This document shows, in pieces, positions 16,918-24,052 of a stretch of DNA of 64,000 bases. Each line of letters starts with the position of its first letter. Position 1 is the first letter of the stretch. The position numbers and the translations under genes are program-made. The stretch is from PKWO01 sp036384915 (GTDB lineage: Bacteria; Pseudomonadota; Gammaproteobacteria; Burkholderiales; Burkholderiaceae_D), in contig DASVLJ010000042.1 of assembly GCA_036384915.1 (NCBI GenBank), forward strand, positions 33,013-97,012, read 5' to 3'. The notes beneath the pieces are model-generated. The model was not told the origin of the DNA, searched no databases, and saw only the letters and a program-made list of their open reading frames with translations.

Positions 16918-17673
16918 ATGTCCCTGCCGCCTTTGCACAAGACCTTGGAAGAATGCGCATTTCGCGCCCTGCCCGCCCCGCGGACGCAGGTGTTTGACGG
17001 TTGGGTTGTGCGTCTGGCCGGCGGCGGGCCCAAGCGGGCCAATTCGGTCAATGTGGTCGATACCTCGACGCTGCCTTTGGCGCATAAGATCGGGCATTGC
17101 GAACAGCTGTTTTTGGAACAGGGCCTGGCGCCGACGTTTCGCCTGACCTGGCATGAGGTCGACGCCGGGCTCGATGCATTGCTTGCCGCACGCGGCTATG
17201 TGCGCCAGGATGAAAGCATCGTCATGACGCTCGCGCTTGATGCAATCGATACCACCGATATGGCGAGCGCGGCATGTACGCTGCTTGCGGCGGACGAATG
17301 GCTACAATTGCTGCCGCGCATCGATCAGGGCACGCCGGAACGCAAGCGAAAACATGTCGAGTTGTTGCGCCGACTGGATTTGCCTGCACTCTATGGCGCT
17401 GTCGAAACAAGCGGTGAATACCATGCCATGGGGCTGGTCGTGATCGACGACGATTACGCCGGGTTGTTCGATATCGCAACCTTGCCCGGATTCCGGCGCC
17501 GGGGGTACGCACGTTCGTTGACCCGTGCGTTGCTGCACGGGGCCAAGCGCCAGGGAGCGAAATCGGCTTACTTGCAAGTCGTGGCGGGGAATAGTGAGGC
17601 CGTGACGCTGTACGCCTCACTCGGTTTTGCCGATTGTTACCGCTATTGGTATCGCGTGCGTGATACCGCTTAA
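16918..17673 (+). CDS. GNAT family N-acetyltransferase
   Basis: A 251-residue protein. The C-terminal half carries the GNAT core: MGLVVIDDDYAGLFDIATLPGFRRRGYARSLTRALL, with the acetyl-CoA binding R-R-x-G-Y-A loop near residue 200, and EAVTLYASLGF near the end. The N-terminal half (RALPAPRTQVFDGWVVRLAGGGPKRANSVN) is typical of a two-domain GNAT subgroup of unknown acceptor. The ATG at 16918 lies 145 bp from the divergent ceramidase-like gene. It appears monocistronic; it faces the small genes behind rtcB. Confidence 0.9.
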   Translation: MSLPPLHKTLEECAFRALPAPRTQVFDGWVVRLAGGGPKRANSVNVVDTSTLPLAHKIGHCEQLFLEQGLAPTFRLTWHEVDAGLDALLAARGYVRQDESIVMTLALDAIDTTDMASAACTLLAADEWLQLLPRIDQGTPERKRKHVELLRRLDLPALYGAVETSGEYHAMGLVVIDDDYAGLFDIATLPGFRRRGYARSLTRALLHGAKRQGAKSAYLQVVAGNSEAVTLYASLGFADCYRYWYRVRDTA

Positions 17674-17825
17674 CGGATACCGAACATGGGAAAAATCATG
17701 TTCCCTTGTTTCAGGCGAGTGCGCAGCCTGCGTGAAAGTCGAACAAGACTGGATGGCTCCTTGGTTTCCGCTTGGTATGTCTTCGTCCGGTACTTCGGCA
17801 CGGGTTTAAACAGCATCTCAATCAT
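17670..17825 (-). CDS. Possible 51-aa ORF behind the rtcB operon
   Basis: ATG at 17825 overlaps the stop of the preceding small gene (ATGATTGA), which suggests coupling. The product (MIEMLFKPVPKYRTKTYQAET...) is basic and unrecognised. Its end overlaps the stop codon of the convergent acetyltransferase gene. Only position supports it. Confidence 0.3.
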   Translation of the reverse strand: MIEMLFKPVPKYRTKTYQAETKEPSSLVRLSRRLRTRLKQGNMIFPMFGIR

Positions 17826-17997
17826 TATCATCCTCTCGTCGCCCGAGCAATTGCAGGCGCAATTCGTGTTTTGCAATGCGGCGCGCTGCGCGCCGCGGGT
17901 TATAGGCGTCGTGGCTGCCGGCCTTGCGCTGCCTGGCGGGCAGCGCGACCGGATTGCGCGGTTTGGGCGCCTTGGGTAGCGTTATCTTGATCTTCAT
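17818..17997 (-). CDS. Small basic protein downstream of rtcB
   Basis: 59 residues, MKIKITLPKAPKPRNPVALPARQRKAGSH...LRLQLLGRREDDND. The ATG at 17997 is six bases behind the second rtcB stop, so the two form one transcript. It is strongly basic (Lys/Arg about 25 percent), with a proline-rich N-terminus and a helical end, and could bind RNA. Comparable small basic ORFs follow rtcB in related bacteria as far as I recall, but no function is known. Confidence 0.65.
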   Translation of the reverse strand: MKIKITLPKAPKPRNPVALPARQRKAGSHDAYNPRRAARRIAKHELRLQLLGRREDDND

Positions 17998-18003
17998 GGT
18001 TCT

Positions 18004-19212
18004 TCATCCTTTGATGCAGACGACCTGGCGCAGCGTGTGCGCCACTTCCACCAGGTCGCTCTGGTGTTCCATCACCGTATCGATATCCTTGTAAGCCGCC
18101 GGAATTTCATCGACCACGCCGCCATCCTTGCGGCATTCGATGCCGCGCGTCTGCTCTTCGAGGTCGAAGCGATTGAAGCGGTGCTTGGCTTCGCTGCGGC
18201 TCATGCGCCGTCCGGCGCCGTGCGAGCACGAGCAAAATGAATCGGGGTTGCCCTTGCCGCGCACGATGTAGCTCTTCGCCCCCATGCTGCCGGGGATGAT
18301 GCCGAGTTCGCCCTGCCGCGCCGAAATCGCTCCCTTGCGCGTGACGTACAGCTTTTCATTGGCATGCTCTTCAATGGCCACATAGTTATGGTGGCAATTG
18401 ATCGCTTCGCCATCGAGCTTGAACGGCGGCAGTTGTTCCGCCATCGCGTCGACCACGCGGCGCATCATTTCGCGCCGGTTGATCATGGCGTAGTCTTGCG
18501 CCCAATCCACCGCTTCCACGTAGTCGTCGAACCATTGCGAACCCTCACTGAAATAAGACAAGTCGCGGTCGGGCAGGCGCACCTGGTGCCGCATCATGTC
18601 TTTCTTCGCCGCCGAGATGAAATAGCGTCCGATCACATTGCCGATGCCGCGCGAACCCGAATGCAGCATGATCCATACGCGCTGTTCTTCGTCCAGGCAG
18701 ACTTCGATGAAGTGATTGCCGCCGCCCAAGGTGCCCAGCTGGCAAATCCAGGTCTGGGCAAACTTGTGCTGCATCTTCATGATGCCCTTGTGTTTTGCCA
18801 CGATGCGGTCGAGCCGCTCGTTCAAGGGCCGGCCCACACGGGCATGGGCCGAACCGCGCACCTTGTTCCATTCGTGCTGCTCGAAGCCGACCGGCACGCG
18901 CAACTCGATGGCGCTGCGCAATTTCGCCAGACTGTCGGGCAGATCGTTGGCCGTCAGCGTGGTGCGCACGGCATTCATGCCGCAGCCGATGTCGACGCCG
19001 ACCGCGGATGGAATGATGGCGCCGCGCGTCGGAATGACGCTGCCGACCGTGGCGCCGGTGCCGTAGTGGACGTCCGGCATGGCCGCGACGTGCGGGTGGA
19101 CGATGGGCAGGCTCGATATGTTGATGAGCTGCTGTAACGCGTCGTGCGCGATATCGTCGGTGTAAATGTGCACAGGTACCAGCCCCTTGTGCAGGCTTTG
19201 TTTGATGGGCAT
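18004..19212 (-). CDS. rtcB: RtcB-family RNA ligase (paralogue distal in operon)
   Basis: A 402-residue protein with the RtcB active site: MPDVHYG, VDIGCGM with Mn-binding Cys77, GGGNHFIEV, HSGSRG, NCHHNYV, and the guanylylated histidine in SCSHGAGR. RtcB joins 2',3'-cyclic-phosphate or 3'-phosphate ends to 5'-OH RNA ends using GTP and manganese. It differs clearly from the second RtcB at 20582-21817: it is shorter, lacks that paralogue's insertion around residues 115-145, and so may have a different RNA substrate. It is separated from rtcA by 275 bp holding a leader ORF and a terminator, so it may be expressed differently. Confidence 0.95.
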   Translation of the reverse strand: MPIKQSLHKGLVPVHIYTDDIAHDALQQLINISSLPIVHPHVAAMPDVHYGTGATVGSVIPTRGAIIPSAVGVDIGCGMNAVRTTLTANDLPDSLAKLRSAIELRVPVGFEQHEWNKVRGSAHARVGRPLNERLDRIVAKHKGIMKMQHKFAQTWICQLGTLGGGNHFIEVCLDEEQRVWIMLHSGSRGIGNVIGRYFISAAKKDMMRHQVRLPDRDLSYFSEGSQWFDDYVEAVDWAQDYAMINRREMMRRVVDAMAEQLPPFKLDGEAINCHHNYVAIEEHANEKLYVTRKGAISARQGELGIIPGSMGAKSYIVRGKGNPDSFCSCSHGAGRRMSRSEAKHRFNRFDLEEQTRGIECRKDGGVVDEIPAAYKDIDTVMEHQSDLVEVAHTLRQVVCIKG

Positions 19213-19271
19213 AACAATTCCTTTACTGCTTCGTTATGCCGGTGCGTCTTTGGAAGCGACTATGCGTCGCG

Positions 19272-19306
19272 CAAAAACAAAACCCCGATGAGTTTCCTCA
19301 CCGGGG
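19272..19306 (-). terminator. Rho-independent terminator/attenuator before distal rtcB
   Basis: On the minus strand a 10-bp stem (CCCCGGTGAG/CTCATCGGGG) is capped by a GAAA tetraloop and followed by TTTTGTTTTTG. It lies 60 bp upstream of the rtcB start, inside the operon. Confidence 0.8.
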
Positions 19307-19363
19307 TTCGTGGACGACCGGCTCGGGTCGGCTTGCGCCGTGCCCCGAGCGATGCGCGCGGGG

Positions 19364-19402
19364 CTAGTTGTGAATCGTGTTCTTGCTAGCCGTACGTGGC
19401 AT
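19364..19402 (-). CDS. Possible 12-residue leader peptide MPRTASKNTIHN
   Basis: ATG at 19402 with AAAGGACGG upstream. The stop is followed at once by a GCCCCG/CGGGGC hairpin and then by the terminator at 19272-19306. A TTGACA box (minus strand, 19473-19478) could serve as promoter. The order leader ORF, hairpin, terminator, gene resembles an attenuator, but such a short ORF may be chance. Confidence 0.35.
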   Translation of the reverse strand: MPRTASKNTIHN

Positions 19403-19487
19403 GGTCCGTCCTTTCGAAAATGTGGTTGGTAAAAAATTCTGAGATGCGATTCTGCTGCATATGCGGGCAGTGTGTCAATTCTCAAGT

Positions 19488-20519
19488 TCACACGCGTTGT
19501 ATTTTCACCTCGCTCATGTGGCCGTTTGCGTTACCGCGCTTCTCAAACGAAAAGCGCACGGGCAAGAATTTCTCGATCACCGCCGCATTGGTTTGTGCAT
19601 GCAATGAAATGCTTTCCGCCGTGTAGCTGCCGCCGCCGGCCAAGGCCATCGGCAGCATTACCTGATCGGCCAGGTGTTCGCCCAAGGCAGCGCCTGAGGC
19701 CAGATAGCGCTGCGCCTCGCCGATCGCCGTCTTGGCGACGGTCTCGGCCGGCACGCCTTTCTCGCCGAACGCGCAAAACATTTCACTCACGTGTTCATAC
19801 TCGAACGTCAGCAGCAAGGCATTGCCGGGGCCGTGCACGTCTTGCAGATTACGTCCCTGCAATTGGGTTTCATCCCAGCCGAAAGCGGAAGCCACTGCCT
19901 GCAACTCGCGCTTGGCGACGCTGTAAGGCACATTGGCCACCAGGCTTTCGCCATAGGCGCGCTTGCGCTCGCCGCGTTCGATCAAGTCGATGGGCTGCAA
20001 ATTGGCGCAAGGTTCGACCGTGGCCGAGATCATGCCGCCGCCCGCCGGATAGAAACCGTAGCGCAACAATTGCAGATCGACCTTGACCCCCATCTTTGCC
20101 AGGATGGGCAGGAACGCTCGCTGCAAAAACTGCACCGGCGGCGCCTTGGCATTATGCGTACCGCCGCTGACGCGCACCTGCGAAGGGGCATCGGCGAACA
20201 ATAACGCCGGCAATATCGTTTGCAGTACCAGTGTGCAGCTTCCGGCCGAGCCGATAGCGAATTCATAACGTCCGCCGCGTATCTTGCCCGGCACGAAGGC
20301 CAGCACGTTGGTACCGACTTCGGCATGGTCGAGCACCGCGCCGCATGCTTCGGCCGCCGCTTGCACGGCCACCAGGTGCTGGCGCATCAAGCCCGGCTTG
20401 GGCCGGTTGGCGCGAATGTTTTCAATGCGAAACGATTTCCCTGTGATCATCGAGAGTGCAAGCGCACTACGCAAAATCTGGCCGCCGCCTTCGCCGGTCG
20501 AGCCATCCAACACTATCAT
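19488..20519 (-). CDS. rtcA: RNA 3'-terminal phosphate cyclase
   Basis: 343 residues from the ATG at 20519 (MIVLDGSTGEGGGQILRSALALS), the canonical RtcA start; an in-frame extension to 20597 overlaps rtcB. The catalytic histidine motif is in GEHLADQVMLPMALAGGGSYTAE. RtcA converts RNA 3'-phosphates to 2',3'-cyclic phosphates with ATP, producing substrates for RtcB. The gap to the upstream rtcB stop is 62 bp, so the two are cotranscribed. No strong Shine-Dalgarno is visible (an A/G-rich AAGAAAGAAAACAAG stretch only). Confidence 0.95.
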   Translation of the reverse strand: MIVLDGSTGEGGGQILRSALALSMITGKSFRIENIRANRPKPGLMRQHLVAVQAAAEACGAVLDHAEVGTNVLAFVPGKIRGGRYEFAIGSAGSCTLVLQTILPALLFADAPSQVRVSGGTHNAKAPPVQFLQRAFLPILAKMGVKVDLQLLRYGFYPAGGGMISATVEPCANLQPIDLIERGERKRAYGESLVANVPYSVAKRELQAVASAFGWDETQLQGRNLQDVHGPGNALLLTFEYEHVSEMFCAFGEKGVPAETVAKTAIGEAQRYLASGAALGEHLADQVMLPMALAGGGSYTAESISLHAQTNAAVIEKFLPVRFSFEKRGNANGHMSEVKIQRV

Positions 20520-20581
20520 CTTGTTTTCTTTCTTGTTCTTGTGTCCGGCAGGGCCGGCCTTTGCCGAACCCTGCCTTGCCT

Positions 20582-21817
20582 TTACCCCTTGACGCAAACC
20601 ACCTGCTTCAAGGTATGTACTACTTCAACCAAGGCTTCCTGCGCCTGCATTACGGCGTCGATATCCTTGTACGCCATCGGGATCTCGTCGATCACGTCGG
20701 CATCCTTACGGCATTCCACGCCTTCGGTCGCCTTGACCTGGTCCGCCAGCGTGTAGCGGCGCTTGGCCTCGGTACGGCTCATGGTACGGCCGGCACCGTG
20801 GCTGCAGCTATGGAAGCTATCGGGGTTGCCCTTTCCGCGCACGATGTAGCTCTTCGCTCCCATCGAACCCGGGATGATTCCCAGCTCGCCTTCCCGCGCA
20901 GACACTGCACCCTTACGCGTTACCAGCACGTTTTTCCCGAAGTGGTGTTCCTTCTGCACGTAGTTGTGGTGGCAATTCACCGCTTCCACGTGGGTTTCGA
21001 ACGGCTTCGTGATCACGGTGCGTACCGCGGAGATCAGGTTTTGCATCATCACTTCGCGGTTCATACGCGCGAATTGCTGCGCCCAGCTCACCGCTTCGAC
21101 GTAGTCGTCATAGTGTTCGGTCCCTTCGGGCAGGTAGGCCAGGTCCTGGTCGGGCAGGTTGATGAAATGCTTGCGCATATCTTCCTTCGCCACCTCGATG
21201 AAGTACGAGCCGATGGCGTTACCCACCCCGCGCGAACCCGAATGCAGCATGAACCACACCGAACCGGCTTCGTCCAGGCACACTTCAATGAAGTGGTTAC
21301 CCGTTCCCAGCGTTCCCAGGTGCTTGTAGTTGTTGGTATTCTTCAGCTTCGGCGTCTTTTGGCAGATCGCATCGAATCCATCCTTCAAGCCCATCCAGGC
21401 CGTATCGACGGCCGTTGGCGGCGCATCCCACGAACCCTTGTCGCGTCCCTTGAAGCCGCGCGTCTTGGGCGACATGCCATGCGGCACGGCCTTTTCGATC
21501 GCCGAACGCAGCGGGCCCAGGTTATCGGGCAAATCGTTCGCCGTCAGCGTGGTCTTGGCTGCCATCATTCCGCAACCGATATCGACTCCGACGGCCGCCG
21601 GAATCACAGCGCCCAAGGTCGGGATCACGCTACCAATGGTCGAACCCTTACCGAGATGCACATCCGGCATCACGGCAATATGCTTGTAGATGAAGGGCAG
21701 CTTGGCCGTGTTGGACAGCTGGCGCTTGGCGTCGGCTTCCACGGGTACTCCCTTGGTCCACATCTTTACGTGACGTCCGCCTTCGACGTCCATGACTTCG
21801 TAATCTTCAGACTTCAT
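20582..21817 (-). CDS. rtcB: RtcB-family RNA ligase (operon-proximal)
   Basis: A 411-residue protein with all RtcB motifs: MPDVHLGKGSTIGSVIP, VDIGCGM with Cys82, GTGNHFIEV, HSGSRGVGN, CHHNYV and SCSHGAGR with the guanylylated histidine. Closest in type to E. coli RtcB from rtcBA operons. The start is 23 bp behind the last Y-RNA-like element, so it is translated from the same sigma-54 transcript as rsr and the RNAs. Together with RtcA it repairs cleaved RNAs, for example tRNAs cut by toxins. Compare the divergent paralogue at 18004-19212. Confidence 0.95.
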   Translation of the reverse strand: MKSEDYEVMDVEGGRHVKMWTKGVPVEADAKRQLSNTAKLPFIYKHIAVMPDVHLGKGSTIGSVIPTLGAVIPAAVGVDIGCGMMAAKTTLTANDLPDNLGPLRSAIEKAVPHGMSPKTRGFKGRDKGSWDAPPTAVDTAWMGLKDGFDAICQKTPKLKNTNNYKHLGTLGTGNHFIEVCLDEAGSVWFMLHSGSRGVGNAIGSYFIEVAKEDMRKHFINLPDQDLAYLPEGTEHYDDYVEAVSWAQQFARMNREVMMQNLISAVRTVITKPFETHVEAVNCHHNYVQKEHHFGKNVLVTRKGAVSAREGELGIIPGSMGAKSYIVRGKGNPDSFHSCSHGAGRTMSRTEAKRRYTLADQVKATEGVECRKDADVIDEIPMAYKDIDAVMQAQEALVEVVHTLKQVVCVKG

Positions 21818-21839
21818 GTCTATTCTCTTTTAAATTAAT

Positions 21840-21974
21840 GGCGACAAGATCGATGAAATACAGGGTTTCCCCTTTTTGCTGCTCTACTCACTGAGCTACG
21901 CCAACCCCGAGGGGCCAACGACAGGATTTGCACCTGCGACAATCAAAATCGATGTAATTCCATCAGCATTCGCC
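21840..21974 (-). ncRNA. Y-RNA-like element D with permuted tRNA mimic
   Basis: Ends form GCGA/TCGC and GATGGAAT/ATTTCATC stems separated by a conserved asymmetric loop (AATGCT opposite GATCTTG), as in the other three units. The apical part contains, 5' to 3', a T-arm-like CAGG-TGCAAAT-CCTG (21922-21936), an acceptor-like 8-bp stem TTGGCCCC-TC-GGGGTTGG (21901-21918), and a D-arm-like GCTC-AGTGAGTA-GAGC (21881-21896). That is a tRNA fold with the acceptor closed by a 2-nt loop and the Ro-binding stem in place of the anticodon arm, as described for YrlA. Confidence 0.85.
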
Positions 21975-22009
21975 GTAAACTTTACGACAGCACTTCTTCA
22001 AAACAAAAT

Positions 22010-22089
22010 GGCGACAAGATCGGTGAAATAACCCGCTTTCGCGGAATTACCGGAGAAGGGTAGTTGATGTAATTCCACCAGCATTCGCC
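22010..22089 (-). ncRNA. Y-RNA-like element C
   Basis: 80 nt. GGCGA/TCGCC outer stem, conserved internal loop, and GGTGGAAT/ATTTCACC second stem. Inside lies a CCGC-GAAA-GCGG hairpin. There are no T- or D-arm sequences, so it looks like a plain Ro-binding RNA. Confidence 0.75.
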
Positions 22090-22205
22090 AAAACCATTCC
22101 GACAAAATCGGCAAAAGGATCACGGCCATCTCACGGCGGCCGCGTCTGGAGTCGAACCAGTTAACCAATGTACTCCTGCCAGCATTCGGAGAAACCATTG
22201 GATGC
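22090..22205 (-). ncRNA. Y-RNA-like element B with T-arm
   Basis: Outer stem CCGA/TCGG and second stem GGCAGGAG/CTTTTGCC. Both differ from the other units by paired changes. The apical part has a near-canonical T arm (CTGG-TTCGACT-CCAG, about 22149-22163) and a CGGCC/GGCCG arm with a D-loop-like sequence. It is a second, more divergent tRNA-like Y RNA. Confidence 0.8.
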
Positions 22206-22206
22206 A

Positions 22207-22267
22207 ACGCGACAAATAGTAGTGTGATCTAACATTTTCCATATGTAATCACACCCGCATTCGCGCC
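22207..22267 (-). ncRNA. Y-RNA-like element A
   Basis: 61 nt directly behind the rsr stop. CGCGA/TCGCG outer stem, GGTGTGAT/ATCACACT second stem and an ACAT/ATGT inner closure. It is the shortest unit and has no tRNA-like module. Confidence 0.75.
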
Positions 22268-22280
22268 GCACCCAAAACCT

Positions 22281-23834
22281 TTACTGCAGCGATACCGCTT
22301 CGATCTCGCCCACCCAGTGGGCCGGAGATAACTGGCCAGCCGCGAAGGCCGCCACGATCTTGAACACGTCGTCGGAAAAACCGCCAACGTTCAAGATATC
22401 GTCGCGTTCCACCGCTTGCGTGGTGCCGTAGGGCGCGATGTCGATACAGACCATCTTTGCCTGCGGGTTGCGCCGCTTGAAAATCTCCCACTGCTGCATC
22501 GTCGCCGAAGTGCCGCGCTTGGCATCGACCCAGGATTGGTTGTCCGATACAAACACAACCAAATCGGCTTGCGCCTTTTCCTGGTTCAACTTTTCCAGGG
22601 GCGCGCTGCAGTTGGTACCGCCGCCGCCGATGGCCGCCAGCTTGGACGCATTCGTCATCACGCTGTCGCGCGGATTCAAGTCGCATTTCACGACCTTTAC
22701 TTCGAACGGCAATACGCGCGTTTCCTCATTCTTGCGCAGCAAGGCTGCAGCGACCAGGGCCGCCACATCGATACAGCGCACCGCCGTGGTGGCTGTTCCG
22801 CGCTGGCCCGTGGCAGGCGTGGACATCGAGCCCGATACGTCCGGGCACACCACCACGCGGCCTTCCAGCTGCGGCACGTTGCGTAAGGCGATTTCCAGCG
22901 CATCCTGCAAGGCGGCGCGAATCGGCGCCGGCACTCCCTCCCCGGCAGCCTTGTAAGCCGCCAGCAATTGGTAAGGAAATACCTTGGCCTTGGCAATCGC
23001 TTCGGCGTCGCGCAGCTTGCGCGCCACTTCCTCGACCATGCCGGGCAATTCGAACACACCGTGACGGGCAAAGGTGTTCAAGTTCATGCGCACCATATGC
23101 CAGCCGCCCTTCTTGGCGATTTCGGCCCAGGCCTCGCGCGGCAATTCCAATGCGGTCAGCATCTGGAACGGCACGTCGGGCACAGGCAGCGACCGGTCTT
23201 GCTTGTACGCCTCGAAAGCGCGCACGATGGGCGGCAAGGCTTCCGCCTGGTATTCCTTGCCGATCAGCCAGGCGAAGAACGCTTCGCGCCAGGCCTCCGC
23301 GGGCTTCGGGTGAACCATCTTCACCACGTCCGCCAGCGAAGGCGCGTTGCCGACCGCTGCCGACAGCAATTCCTTTTCGCTCGCCGTGTTCAGCCAAGCT
23401 TGCACCAGCTTCTTCGGCCGCGTACCGAGCGACTTGCGGCCTAACGCGCCGGAGCGGATCATTTGCACGAAGTTGCGCAACATTTTGCCGTTGTTGATCG
23501 TGCGCTTGAAGGCCGAAGCCGTTTGTGCCGCGCCTTTGGCCGCCAGGATGGCGGTCAACAGCGCAGGCATGTCCTTCATATAGCCGCGTTCGCGGCAATA
23601 CACGGCCGCTTGCCCGATGAATTGCGCATCGACATCCTGGCACAGCTCCAGCACCGTGGCCAATTGCGTCTCGGCGCCGGCGTAGTAAGTCGCGTTCAGG
23701 CACCCGGTGGCGGCATATTGTGCCAGCTTGTGCTTGGGCGCCAGCGCATAGGCCGGAGCGCCGGCGAAATTCACCGTGTTCGTTTGCGGCAGCAATTTGC
23801 CGCGCAGCGTTTGGAACAAGTTGGCGTTTGCCAT
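22281..23834 (-). CDS. rsr: Ro60-like TROVE/vWA RNA-binding protein
   Basis: 517 residues from the ATG at 23834 (MANANLFQTLRGKLLPQTN); an ATG two codons upstream is too close to the AAAGGA ribosome-binding site. The N-terminal ~340 residues form the HEAT-like TROVE ring (NEFGAPAYALAPKHKLAQYAATGCLN-like segments). The C-terminal vWA domain carries a MIDAS, VCPDVSGSMSTP, plus a later GGGTNCSAP. Bacterial Ro binds Y RNAs and misfolded or structured RNAs, and with PNPase forms an RNA degradation machine. The gene is first in the operon, driven by the sigma-54 promoter at 23898-23913, and is followed directly by four Y-RNA-like elements. Confidence 0.95.
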   Translation of the reverse strand: MANANLFQTLRGKLLPQTNTVNFAGAPAYALAPKHKLAQYAATGCLNATYYAGAETQLATVLELCQDVDAQFIGQAAVYCRERGYMKDMPALLTAILAAKGAAQTASAFKRTINNGKMLRNFVQMIRSGALGRKSLGTRPKKLVQAWLNTASEKELLSAAVGNAPSLADVVKMVHPKPAEAWREAFFAWLIGKEYQAEALPPIVRAFEAYKQDRSLPVPDVPFQMLTALELPREAWAEIAKKGGWHMVRMNLNTFARHGVFELPGMVEEVARKLRDAEAIAKAKVFPYQLLAAYKAAGEGVPAPIRAALQDALEIALRNVPQLEGRVVVCPDVSGSMSTPATGQRGTATTAVRCIDVAALVAAALLRKNEETRVLPFEVKVVKCDLNPRDSVMTNASKLAAIGGGGTNCSAPLEKLNQEKAQADLVVFVSDNQSWVDAKRGTSATMQQWEIFKRRNPQAKMVCIDIAPYGTTQAVERDDILNVGGFSDDVFKIVAAFAAGQLSPAHWVGEIEAVSLQ

Positions 23835-23897
23835 TTTCATTTCCTTTTCTTTCTTTACGCATCACCGAGTCGTCGGCGTTGCTTTCCCTGCCTGTAT

Positions 23898-23913
23898 TGC
23901 AAACGGTGTGCCA
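23898..23913 (-). promoter_or_regulatory. Sigma-54 promoter of the RNA-repair operon
   Basis: On the minus strand TGGCAC-ACCGT-TTGCA matches the -24/-12 consensus (TGGCAC-N5-TTGC) exactly. It lies 64 bp upstream of the rsr start and faces the operon, while the sigma-54 activator gene rtcR is divergent. Confidence 0.9.
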
Positions 23914-23927
23914 GTTCTGCGGCGGTA

Positions 23928-23939
23928 CCATCGCGATGG
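23928..23939. promoter_or_regulatory. Palindrome CCATCGCGATGG upstream of the sigma-54 promoter
   Basis: A perfect 12-bp palindrome 15 bp upstream of the -24 element. It could be part of an RtcR site, although enhancer sites usually lie farther away. A second inverted repeat, TTATCTT-AA-AAGATAA (24024-24039), sits just before the rtcR start. Confidence 0.35.
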
Positions 23940-24052
23940 ATTCAAGTATTTGAAAATAAAAGAGAATTTTTCCGACTTCCCAAAGTGAGTGAATTTTCGA
24001 GTATGCCCAGCTTCGTGATATATTTATCTTAAAAGATAAGTAATTATCCAAA

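Noticed and set aside
19234..19491. 85-codon open frame on the minus strand between rtcA and the second rtcB
   Set aside because: It runs through the tetraloop terminator and has no ribosome-binding site; the short leader ORF and terminator explain the region better.
21880..21940. A genuine tRNA gene
   Set aside because: The D-arm and T-arm are in reversed order and the acceptor is closed by two bases, so it cannot be a normal tRNA; it fits a Y-RNA effector module.
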